From: Paraburkholderia sp. ZP32-5 | GTDB lineage: Bacteria > Pseudomonadota > Gammaproteobacteria > Burkholderiales > Burkholderiaceae | Length of the DNA stretch: 64,000 nucleotides | Direction of reading: 5' to 3' | Assembly (NCBI RefSeq): GCF_021390495.1 | Contig: NZ_JAJEJP010000003.1 | Coordinates: forward strand, 1,178,001-1,242,000 | Part shown: piece after piece, positions 8,135 to 15,941 of the stretch | Layout of the letters: every line of letters starts with the position of its first letter | Numbering within the stretch: position 1 is the stretch's first letter | Made by a program: the position numbers and the translations under genes | The notes under the pieces: model-generated | Told to the model about the DNA's origin: nothing | What the model saw: the letters and a program-made list of their open reading frames with translations, nothing else | Databases searched by the model: none

Positions 8135-9019
8135 TCAGGCCTGCTGGATACCGAACTGCATCAGCACATTGGTTTGATCGCGCCAGCCGCGTTCGCGATG
8201 CGCGCGATACAGGCCGCTTGCGCTCGCCGCATCGCCGCGGCGGATCGCGGCGACGATCGCGAGGTGCTCCTCGATCGATTTGGCCGGCTGCGGGTGCGGC
8301 TTTACGCGCTGCGTCAGACGCCGCACGCGATGCACCTGGTCGCGGCAATTCATCACCAGTTGCATCAGACGCGTGTTGCCACCGAGCGCCACCAGCGTCT
8401 CGTGAAACTCTTCGTCGGCCTGCGCCCACGCCAGCATGTCGCCGCTCGCGAGCGCATCGGTCATGCGCGCGCAGGCGTCGTCGAGAGGCGCGAGGTCGGC
8501 GTCGCGGCGTGCGGCCACGAGGCCCGCCGCGGTCGATTCGAGGCTGATCAGTACGTCATAGATATGGCGAATATCGGAGATCGACACCGGCACGATCCGA
8601 ATGCCGCGGCGCGGCACGATCCGCACGAGCCCTTCGCTTTGCAGCCGCACCGCGGCCTCGCGAATCGGCGTGCGGCTGCAACCGAGCATCAGCGCGAGTT
8701 CCTGTTCGAGCACCTGCGTGCCGGGTGCCAGTTCGCTTTCGATGATCTTGCGCCGCAGCTCGCGGTAGGCGGTGTCGGTCGAGCGGGTGCGGCGCGCGTC
8801 GGCGAGGTTGCGGGTGGTGGGGTTGTTGGTGGCGGTTGGCTCCGGTTCCGGCGTGGAAGGCCGGTGTGGCGCGATGGGCGCCTGCTTTGCGGCCTTCGGC
8901 GCTTTCGCGGCTTTAGGCGCGTTCGCCGTTTTCGCCGCACGCGCGGGTGCGCGGCTCGCGGTGCCGCTTGCTGGTCGTTTCGCGGGCCGGGCCGGCGGTG
9001 TCGCGCGCGACGCACACAT
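8135..9019 (-). CDS. GntR-family regulator, FCD (FadR) subfamily
   Basis: A 294-residue regulator. The first 90 or so residues are a low-complexity tail rich in Ala, Pro, Lys and Thr with repeated APKAAK units, unusual for this family. Then comes a winged helix-turn-helix (AYRELRRKIIESELAPGTQ to RTPIREAAVRLQSEGLV) and a C-terminal FCD ligand domain with the conserved R-x-x-D/E, H and E-E-H residues that often hold a metal and an organic-acid ligand. ATG 9019 has AGAGGA upstream. It lies upstream of the importer-hydratase operon on the same strand and probably represses it, through the palindrome at 8032-8049. Confidence 0.9.
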   Translation of the reverse strand: MCASRATPPARPAKRPASGTASRAPARAAKTANAPKAAKAPKAAKQAPIAPHRPSTPEPEPTATNNPTTRNLADARRTRSTDTAYRELRRKIIESELAPGTQVLEQELALMLGCSRTPIREAAVRLQSEGLVRIVPRRGIRIVPVSISDIRHIYDVLISLESTAAGLVAARRDADLAPLDDACARMTDALASGDMLAWAQADEEFHETLVALGGNTRLMQLVMNCRDQVHRVRRLTQRVKPHPQPAKSIEEHLAIVAAIRRGDAASASGLYRAHRERGWRDQTNVLMQFGIQQA

Positions 9020-9139
9020 GATGTTGTCCTCTTTCGAAGCGCATCGCCACGATGCGCAGTGTGCGGGCAATCTTAGCACCGCGCTCCCCCGTGCAATCGC
9101 TGCGAGTCGCGCATTGCTCATCCCGTGCTCACGCCATCC

Positions 9140-10027
9140 TCACACGCCAGCCAGATGCATAACCAGCGCGCGACACGCGACCGGCAACGCATCGAGCGAA
9201 CGCACGCCGACCAGCAGATCGCGCGCGGCCCACGCGTCGGTCAGCGCGATGATCGCGAGCCCGTCGTTGCCCGCCCGTTGCCTCGCAACCGCTTCCGGCA
9301 TCACGCCGAGCCCGAGACCGGCGGCGATCATCACGCACTGCGCGTCGTAGCCGGTGACCTGAATGCGGATGCGCACCGGCTGACCGTGCTCGTGCGCGGC
9401 GCGCGTCAACTGCTGGCTGATCGCGGTATCGGGCGGCAGCGCAACGAATTCATGTGCAAGCGTGTCGGCGAACGCAAGCGATCCAACCTCGGCGAGCGGA
9501 TGATCCGGCGGCGCGACCAGCACCAGATTATCCTGATGATAAGGAAACGCCTGCACTGCATAGCCATGCGGCACCGCCGTAAAAATGCCGATATCGGCGG
9601 CATTGTCGACGAGCGCGCGGACCACCTGCGTACTCGGCTTCTCCTCAAGCTGGATACGAACCTGCGGATGGCTTGCCGCGAAACCGCGCAGCTCGCGCGG
9701 CAAAAACTGCACGATCGACGAGATGTTCGCGGCGACGCGCACGAGACCGCTGACGCCCTCGGTGTAATCGCGCATCTGCACCGCGATGTCATCGAGTTGA
9801 TGCAGCGCGCGATGCGCGAGCGCCACCAGCCGACGCCCCGCGTCGGTGGGCGCCACGCCCTTGTTCGTGCGATGCAGCAAGCTGACGCCGAGCAGCGTTT
9901 CGATCTCGCTGATGCGCTTGCTGACCGCCGCAGCGGCGATGTGCTCGCGCCCGGCCGCGGCCGCGATCGTGCCGGTCTCGGCGACGGCGACGAAGAGTCG
10001 TAACGACAGAGGATCGAGCGAAGGCAT
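9140..10027 (-). CDS. LysR-family transcriptional regulator
   Basis: A 295-residue LysR regulator with an N-terminal winged helix (LRLFVAVAETGTIAAAAGREHIAAAAVSKRISEIE) and a two-lobed C-terminal effector domain. ATG 10027 gives the usual distance from start to helix-turn-helix; a GTG at 10054 is an alternative, and neither has a strong ribosome site. It lies 120 bases upstream of the GntR gene in the same direction and is divergent from the glutaredoxin-DinB gene, so its target could be either. Effector unknown. Confidence 0.85.
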   Translation of the reverse strand: MPSLDPLSLRLFVAVAETGTIAAAAGREHIAAAAVSKRISEIETLLGVSLLHRTNKGVAPTDAGRRLVALAHRALHQLDDIAVQMRDYTEGVSGLVRVAANISSIVQFLPRELRGFAASHPQVRIQLEEKPSTQVVRALVDNAADIGIFTAVPHGYAVQAFPYHQDNLVLVAPPDHPLAEVGSLAFADTLAHEFVALPPDTAISQQLTRAAHEHGQPVRIRIQVTGYDAQCVMIAAGLGLGVMPEAVARQRAGNDGLAIIALTDAWAARDLLVGVRSLDALPVACRALVMHLAGV

Positions 10028-10214
10028 GACGATGGTCGATGAAGTCGCGGACACCGCAGTGTAGCGAATCGCGCGTGCCGGAATGCACCGTCATCGTGTA
10101 CCGCGATGGCAGCATGACGAAGCACTGCTTTTACGCGGCATGCAACGGGCGGATTATCGTTACGTAATCGCACCTGACGGCATCGAACGGAAAACGGAAA
10201 AGAGGGAGACAGCC

Positions 10215-11012
10215 ATGAATACGCCAACGCAAAAAACTTCCAGCGCGACCACAGGCGCACGGATTCGCGTGTTCTGGCAGCCCGGCTGCTCGTCGTGTCT
10301 GCGCACGAAAGAGTTTCTGACCAAACACGGCATCGCGTACGAATCGATCGACGTGCACAACGATCCAGCAGGCCGTGACGCGCTCTACGAACTCGGTGTG
10401 CGCAGCGTGCCGGTCGTCGCGATCGGCAAGCGCTACACGTTCTGCCAGAGCATCAACGACGTGATCCGTTTTCTCGATCTGAAGACCGATCCGAACCCGC
10501 CGCTGCCGCCCGCCGAACTGGTCGGCAAGCTCGCTCACATCCTCGAGGCGAACGCGCGCTATACGCGTCAGTTCGGCGACGAGTACTTCCGCGTGACGTT
10601 CCGCAACCGCAACCGGACACCCGCCGGCCTCACGTTCCATGTCTTCCGCGTCGCCGAGATGGGGATCGAGGCCGCGCGGCAGATCGACCTGCGCTTCGAA
10701 TCGTTCGATGACCAACCGCCCGCGGAGTGGACGAAAGAAGACATCGCGCGCTGGGGCGAAGGCGTGCGGCAGCGTTTGCTCGACTGGTGGGATAGCGAAT
10801 CGGACCGCTCGCTGTCGTACGACGTGCCCACCTATTACGGGCGTCGCTCGATGCATGAAGTGATGGAGCGCACCGCGTGGCATGCGGCGCAGCACACACG
10901 CCAGGTCGCGTTGATGCTGGAGCGCGAGAACGTCGCCGCGGACCGCCCGCTGACGCCGGAAGACCTCGCCGGTTTGCCGGTGCCGGACGAGGTATGGGAC
11001 GACAACAAGTAG
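10215..11012 (+). CDS. Glutaredoxin-DinB fusion protein
   Basis: A 265-residue cytoplasmic protein with two domains. Residues about 15-90 are a glutaredoxin with the dithiol CSSC at 25-28 and the cis-proline motif S-V-P-V-V. Residues about 105-255 are a DinB-like four-helix bundle ending with an H-x-x-x-H pair (HAAQH, around residues 222-226) that in relatives binds a metal. DinB proteins include thiol-dependent maleylpyruvate isomerases and bacillithiol or mycothiol transferases, so a glutaredoxin fused to it suggests glutathione-linked chemistry. ATG 10215 follows GGGAG. Function unknown; the nearby organic-acid genes make isomerase or detoxification activity plausible. Confidence 0.8.
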   Translation: MNTPTQKTSSATTGARIRVFWQPGCSSCLRTKEFLTKHGIAYESIDVHNDPAGRDALYELGVRSVPVVAIGKRYTFCQSINDVIRFLDLKTDPNPPLPPAELVGKLAHILEANARYTRQFGDEYFRVTFRNRNRTPAGLTFHVFRVAEMGIEAARQIDLRFESFDDQPPAEWTKEDIARWGEGVRQRLLDWWDSESDRSLSYDVPTYYGRRSMHEVMERTAWHAAQHTRQVALMLERENVAADRPLTPEDLAGLPVPDEVWDDNK

Positions 11013-11090
11013 CCCGCCGTAGTCCGCCATAGTTCACGAAACGCGGTCGAATCGGGTATCCACGGCACTTTTTCCTTTCCGGGCGCCGAC

Positions 11091-11108
11091 ATTAGCGTAT
11101 GCGTTAAT
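11091..11108. promoter_or_regulatory. Shared GntR-type operator, copy 2
   Basis: ATTAGCGTATGCGTTAAT, an imperfect palindrome (14 of 18 positions), about 140 bases before the second GntR-FCD gene. It shares the GTATGCGTTA core with 8032-8049. A site before a regulator gene suggests autoregulation, and the match suggests cross-talk between the two FCD regulators. Confidence 0.55.
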
Positions 11109-11248
11109 TCGCTCGGCGCCGCGCTCCCGTATAATCAGCCGAAGCCGTCGCACGTCGTGCGACGGCCCAGTCGGCGTGCCTTCGGCCCCCATGCGGCGTC
11201 GGCGTGGTCCGCCCTTTTCGACGCACGCAGGGTCAGCGCCCGCACAAC

Positions 11249-11947
11249 ATGGCTCACGCTTCGACTGCCGGCACGGCACCGCAACCGCCGCGCGAAACCT
11301 CGACCGACGCGGTCTACCAGCAGATTCGCGCGCGCATCCTGTCCAACGAATTCCGGCCGGGCATGCAGTTGCTCGAACAGGAACTGGTCGCGCTATTCGG
11401 CGTGAGCCGCACGCCGGTGCGCGAGGCATTGGTGCGTTTGCAAAAGGAAAATCTGCTGGTGATCGTGCCGCGGCACGGCATGCGCGTGCGCAGCGTATCG
11501 ATCGCGGACATCGAGGAAGTGCAGCAGGTTCAGGCGAGCCTCGAAGCAACGGCCGCCGAAGCCGTCGCCCGCGCGGGCCTGAAGGCGAAAGACCTGAAAC
11601 CGCTCGACAAAGCCTGCAACGACATGGAACGCGCGTTCGAGCGCGACGACCTCGCCACGTGGGCCGCGGCCGGCGACGCGTTCTACGCGCATCTGTTGAC
11701 GCTCGCGGACAATCCGCGTCTGACGCAGATCGTCGGCGAATGCCGGGATCAGATGCGCCGCGTGCGCGACATGACGTTGCGGCTGATCGACTGGCCCGAT
11801 GCGCAGACGGACGCTCTGCGCGCGATCACCACAGCCGCGCGCGCCAACGATCCGGTCGCGGCAGCCAGCGCCGCGCGTGCCCATCGCACGCGCATCGTGC
11901 AGTGGCAGATCGACGCGTTGCGGCGCCATCGAATTCTCGACATGTAG
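11249..11947 (+). CDS. GntR-family regulator, FCD (FadR) subfamily
   Basis: A 232-residue regulator with a winged helix-turn-helix at about residues 15-85 (the segment FGVSRTPVREALVRLQKENLLVI is diagnostic) and an FCD domain with helices carrying the usual acidic and histidine ligands. It is clearly a paralogue of the regulator at 8135-9019 but lacks the Ala/Lys-rich tail. ATG 11249 is preferred on length; an in-frame GTG at 11204 is possible, and the ribosome site is weak in both cases. No metabolic gene follows in the same direction, so its targets probably include the operon at 1404-7914 and its own promoter. Confidence 0.88.
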   Translation: MAHASTAGTAPQPPRETSTDAVYQQIRARILSNEFRPGMQLLEQELVALFGVSRTPVREALVRLQKENLLVIVPRHGMRVRSVSIADIEEVQQVQASLEATAAEAVARAGLKAKDLKPLDKACNDMERAFERDDLATWAAAGDAFYAHLLTLADNPRLTQIVGECRDQMRRVRDMTLRLIDWPDAQTDALRAITTAARANDPVAAASAARAHRTRIVQWQIDALRRHRILDM

Positions 11948-11987
11948 CGCTATGCCGGCCCACGTGATGCGCCGGCAAATTTACACG

Positions 11988-12890
11988 TCAAACTTGCAAC
12001 ACCAGCCGCGAAAAATCGCAGCACGTGTGGCATAGCCTCGCCACTTCGCCGAGAAAATCGACCTGCTGAGTCGGCAGATACATCGCCGCGTACTGGATCT
12101 TCGGCAATGCCGGCGTCGTGTTGGCCGAACGCAGCGCGCCGTGGTCGATCAGATGCGACAGACAGTCCTTCGGCAGAAAGCTGACGCCTAGCCCCGACAC
12201 GGTCAGCCCGATCTGCGCGAGCAGATTGCTGCACACGACGGTTTTCGGCGTCTCGATGCCATGCGCACGGAACCACTGGCCGTAAGCGATGCCCATGCCG
12301 GAGTCCTTGCCCTGCACGATCAGCGTTTGCTGCGCGATCTCGGTCAGCGCGAACGTGCGTTTAGCCGGCATCACGCCCTCGGCGTACATCCATGCATTTC
12401 TGACCGTCCCCACCGGCAGCGTGAAAAAGCGTGGGTCATGGAACACGTCGGGCACGATGATCAGATCGATCGTGTGATCGGCGAGCCGTTCGTACAGCAT
12501 GTGGCCGAGCCCCACTTCCGGCACGATCTCCAACTGCGGAAAACGCTCGCGCAAACGGTCCACCAGAATAGGCAGCCACGTGAGCGCGGTCAGTTCGGTC
12601 ACGCCGAGCCGCAGCCTGCGGAACATCGCGTCCTTCGCGCCCAGTTGCACCAGCAGGCCGTCGCGCATGTTCAGCAGTTGCCGCGCCGACTGCAGGATCT
12701 CCTCGCCCTTCGGCGTCAGGACCGCGGCGCGCCGAGTGCGATCGAAGATCACCAGATCGAAGCGGCTTTCGAGTTCCTGGATGCGCTTCGAAATCGCCGA
12801 TTGCGTGGTGCTGAGCCGCAACGCGGCCGCATCGAAACTGCCAAGCTCCGCAATCCAGTACAGCGCCTCGATCTGCTTTAGCGTAATCAT
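11988..12890 (-). CDS. LysR-family transcriptional regulator
   Basis: A 300-residue LysR regulator, with the helix-turn-helix at residues 2-62 (MITLKQIEALYWIAELGSF, TTQSAISKRIQELE) and a normal effector domain after it. ATG 12890 is preceded by GGGGGAG. It is divergent from the amino-acid importer operon starting at 13141, with 250 bases between them, and is therefore the likely activator of that operon. The co-inducer would be the imported amino acid or an oxo-acid product, by inference only. Confidence 0.87.
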   Translation of the reverse strand: MITLKQIEALYWIAELGSFDAAALRLSTTQSAISKRIQELESRFDLVIFDRTRRAAVLTPKGEEILQSARQLLNMRDGLLVQLGAKDAMFRRLRLGVTELTALTWLPILVDRLRERFPQLEIVPEVGLGHMLYERLADHTIDLIIVPDVFHDPRFFTLPVGTVRNAWMYAEGVMPAKRTFALTEIAQQTLIVQGKDSGMGIAYGQWFRAHGIETPKTVVCSNLLAQIGLTVSGLGVSFLPKDCLSHLIDHGALRSANTTPALPKIQYAAMYLPTQQVDFLGEVARLCHTCCDFSRLVLQV

Positions 12891-12956
12891 CGCTCCCCCT
12901 CCCCGCTGCCGTATCGGCTCGCTGCCGCCCGATTCGACGGCAATCCGATACATGAA

Positions 12957-13016
12957 AAAAATCGATCCTATCAGAACTAAAAAATTCGCTTTTTTACATG
13001 AATTTGTACCGATAGG
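12957..13016. promoter_or_regulatory. AT-rich divergent promoter region with inverted repeats
   Basis: The stretch between the LysR gene and the amino-acid importer is strikingly AT-rich. It carries AAAAAATTCGCTTTTTT and a wider inverted pair CCTATC...GATAGG about 40 bases apart. This is the expected place for LysR binding sites and promoters of both genes; exact elements cannot be fixed from one sequence. Confidence 0.4.
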
Positions 13017-13140
13017 CTTTCACAAGATGCACGCCGATTTGCCAGCTGATTTGCCAAATGAAGGCCCCTCCAGAGGGAAAACCCCTAGATGTTTCGATCG
13101 TTTTGAAGCAACTTCTCCCGACTGAAAACAACAGGTAACC

Positions 13141-14061
13141 ATGTTCAAGAAAAATGGATTCAAGGCAATTTCCGCGCTGTCGCTGATTTGCGCCGCGTCG
13201 CTGGGTTCGATCGGCCCGGCGCATGCCGAAACCAACGCCGACGGCTTCGTGCTCAATTCGAAAATCTCGAAGGCTGCGCTGAACCCGGCCGCTGTCGCCG
13301 CGCTGCCGAGCGACATCAAGGAAAAAGGCGTGCTGACCATCGGCGGCGAAACCACGCTGCCGCCTTACCTGTATCGCGAGAACGGCGGCATCACCGGTAT
13401 CGAAGCGGATTTCATGCAGGCACTCGGCCAGGCGCTGGGGCTGCATATCAAGGTCATCAATACCGATTTCGGGTCGATGGTGATCGGCCTGACCTCGGGC
13501 CGCCTCGACGTCGCGATGTCCGACTTTTCGGACACGCCCGAGCGCGAAAAGCAGGTGACCTTCGTCGACTACACGAAGACCGGCCAGCAGTTGATCGTGG
13601 CCAAGGGCAATCCGAAGAAGATCCATTCGGTCGCGGATCTGTGCGGCACGATCGCCGGCGGCCCGGTCGGCAGCCTGTCACTCGCGATCGCGCAACGGCA
13701 GTCCGATGCCTGCACGCAGGCCGGTAAACCGGCGGTGACCGTGCAGGGCTATCCGTCGGCCAGCGCATCGGACCTCGCGCTGCGCACTGGTCGTATCGAC
13801 GTGATGGGTATCGACTATGCGATCGCGGCCAATATCGTGAAGACCTCCGGCGACAAGGCCGAGCTGACCGGTGATCTGTTCGAATCCGGACTTCACGGCG
13901 CGGCCGTCAAGTCGAGCAACGCGCAGCTCGCCAAGGCGCTGCAACTCGCGTTCGAGGGCATCTCCAAACAGGGGATCGACAAACAGATCGTCGATTTCTA
14001 TGGCGTGTCGCAAATGCGCGTCGACAGCCCGGCGATCAATGCAATGCAAGCGAAGAACTGA
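13141..14061 (+). CDS. Polar amino-acid ABC transporter binding protein
   Basis: A 306-residue periplasmic protein of the type-3 solute-binding family (glutamine/lysine/arginine/ornithine-type). The signal peptide covers residues 1-29 with cleavage after AHA. The mature protein has the family start (GVLTIGGETTLPPYLYRENG), the segment GIEADFMQALGQALG, and GRLDVAMSDFSDTPEREKQV. AGGTAACC precedes ATG 13141. First gene of a five-gene run (binding protein, permease, ATPase, aminotransferase, aldolase). The last two imply that the imported amino acid is transaminated and then cleaved. Confidence 0.9.
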   Translation: MFKKNGFKAISALSLICAASLGSIGPAHAETNADGFVLNSKISKAALNPAAVAALPSDIKEKGVLTIGGETTLPPYLYRENGGITGIEADFMQALGQALGLHIKVINTDFGSMVIGLTSGRLDVAMSDFSDTPEREKQVTFVDYTKTGQQLIVAKGNPKKIHSVADLCGTIAGGPVGSLSLAIAQRQSDACTQAGKPAVTVQGYPSASASDLALRTGRIDVMGIDYAIAANIVKTSGDKAELTGDLFESGLHGAAVKSSNAQLAKALQLAFEGISKQGIDKQIVDFYGVSQMRVDSPAINAMQAKN

Positions 14062-14202
14062 CGCGAGTCGTCGAATCAACGCTACGGTGTGGCCAGTTGC
14101 GCGCGCCGTAGCGTCGGACACCGTCGGGCACCACTAGCAAGAGCAGTCCGGTCAACGCAATGGCGGTCGCGCCAAACGCTCTGGACGCGAAGGGACACTG
14201 CC

Positions 14203-15105
14203 ATGGAAATGAATGACGCGCGCGGTCATGAACTGCGCATTGTTCGCAGCAAACATCCAGTCCAGCTCGCGATTGGATTCGTGGTACTGGTCTTTCTGCT
14301 GTCGTTTTTATTCCGCCTCGCCGACAACGAGAACATGCAGTGGCCAGTAATAGGCCATTACCTGTTCGATTCGCATGTGCTGTCCGGCGTGCGCGTAACG
14401 CTGGTGGTCACGATCGTCTGCCAGATACTGGCGATCATCATCGGCACCGTGATCGCGATCATGAGGCTGTCGAAAAGCCGCATCTTCGTGACCATCGCGA
14501 ACGGCTATCTGTGGTTCTTCCGCGGCACGCCGCTGCTGGTTCAACTGATCTTCTGGTACAACCTCGCCGCGCTGTTTCCGGTGCTGTTTCTCGGCGTGCC
14601 CTTTACCGGCTTCGGCGTGATGCTGAAGACCAATGCGGTGATCTCGGGCTTCACCGCCGCCGTGGTCGGGTTCTCGCTGCACGACGGCGCCTATATGGCC
14701 GAAATCGTCCGCGCGGGGATCATGTCGGTCGACCCCGGCCAGCGGGAAGCCGCGATCACGACGGGTATGACCGAAAGCCAGGCGATGCGCCGGATCATCC
14801 TGCCGCAGGCGATGCGGGTCATCGTGCCGCCCACCGGCAACCAGGCCATCAATCTGCTGAAAGCAACCGCGCTGGTCGCGTTCATTTCCGGCGGCGATCT
14901 GCTGAGCAACGTGCAGGAAATCTACGCGGTCAATTACGCGGTGATGCCGCTGCTCGTCGTGGCCACGATCTGGTATCTGGTGCTCGTTACGGTCGCAACG
15001 ATCGGCCAATACTATCTGGAACGCTCGATCGGCAAGGGCTATACCCGGAGCAGTAACAAGAAAACCGGCGCGGCGAAGATCAACGTGAATCTGGATGCGG
15101 CATGA
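14203..15105 (+). CDS. Polar amino-acid ABC transporter permease
   Basis: A 300-residue inner-membrane permease of the His/Glu/Gln family. A cytoplasmic N-terminus is followed by a helix at about residues 20-40 and the typical core (VTLVVTIVCQ, WFFRGTPLLVQL, and the EAA loop EAAITTGMTESQAMRRIILPQAMRVIVPP). Only one permease gene is present, so the channel is probably a homodimer. ATG 14203 follows AAGGGA; the stop overlaps the ATPase start (ATGA). The 140-base gap after the binding protein is the only sizeable space before it in this operon. Confidence 0.9.
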   Translation: MEMNDARGHELRIVRSKHPVQLAIGFVVLVFLLSFLFRLADNENMQWPVIGHYLFDSHVLSGVRVTLVVTIVCQILAIIIGTVIAIMRLSKSRIFVTIANGYLWFFRGTPLLVQLIFWYNLAALFPVLFLGVPFTGFGVMLKTNAVISGFTAAVVGFSLHDGAYMAEIVRAGIMSVDPGQREAAITTGMTESQAMRRIILPQAMRVIVPPTGNQAINLLKATALVAFISGGDLLSNVQEIYAVNYAVMPLLVVATIWYLVLVTVATIGQYYLERSIGKGYTRSSNKKTGAAKINVNLDAA

Positions 15106-15941
15106 CAGATCCAGCGCTCGAGCGATATATGGAAAGGTTGAAGAACATGGCCGAATCTGAAGCGCCGGTTGTAGAGATCGTCAACGTCAAGAAGCGATTT
15201 GGCGACAAGGTCGTGCTCAACGGCATCGATCTCGACGTGATGAAGGGCGAGGTGGTGGCCATTCTCGGTCCTTCGGGGTCCGGCAAATCCACACTGCTAC
15301 GTTGCGTGAATCACCTCGAAGAGGTGACGAGCGGGTCGATCAAGGTGTGCGGCAACTACATCGGCTATGAACGCCATGGCGACACGCTGAGGGAAATCTT
15401 CGGCAAGCGCCTCGCCAGACAGCGGCAGAAAGTCGGCATGGTGTTTCAGCACTTCAATCTGTACCCGCACAAGACCGCGCTGGAAAACGTGATCGAAGGT
15501 CCGCTGCACGTTCTCAAAACACCACGCGATCAAGCCATCAACCGCGGGCGCGAATTGCTGCGGCGGGTGGGACTAGCCGATCGCATGGATGCCTATCCGT
15601 CGGAATTGTCCGGTGGTCAGAAGCAGCGCGTCGCGATTGCTCGCACGCTGGCGATGGACCCGGAAGTGATCCTGTTCGATGAACCCACTTCCGCGCTCGA
15701 TCCCGAACTGGTGAACGAAGTGCTGAACGTGATGAAAGAGGTTGCGTCGCTCGGCATCTCGATGCTGGTCGTTACCCACGAAATCGGCTTCGCCCGCGAA
15801 GTATGCAGCCGTGTCGTCTTCATGGCCGACGGCAACATCGTCGAACAGGGCCCCGCGCACGAGGTGATCGACAACCCCAAGGAACAGAGAACCCGTGAAT
15901 TTCTCGGCGTGGTGCCGAGAAAAATGGAGAAAGTCAATTGA
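15102..15941 (+). CDS. Polar amino-acid ABC transporter ATP-binding protein
   Basis: A 279-residue ATPase of the GlnQ/HisP type, with Walker A GPSGSGKST, signature LSGGQKQR, Walker B VILFDEPTSALDPE and the H-loop VVTHEIGFA. The GNYIGYERHGDTLREI insertion before the Q-loop is a small departure from GlnQ. The start overlaps the permease stop by four bases, and the gene ends in TTGA, overlapping the aminotransferase start. It powers uptake through the permease at 14203-15105. Confidence 0.92.
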   Translation: MTDPALERYMERLKNMAESEAPVVEIVNVKKRFGDKVVLNGIDLDVMKGEVVAILGPSGSGKSTLLRCVNHLEEVTSGSIKVCGNYIGYERHGDTLREIFGKRLARQRQKVGMVFQHFNLYPHKTALENVIEGPLHVLKTPRDQAINRGRELLRRVGLADRMDAYPSELSGGQKQRVAIARTLAMDPEVILFDEPTSALDPELVNEVLNVMKEVASLGISMLVVTHEIGFAREVCSRVVFMADGNIVEQGPAHEVIDNPKEQRTREFLGVVPRKMEKVN

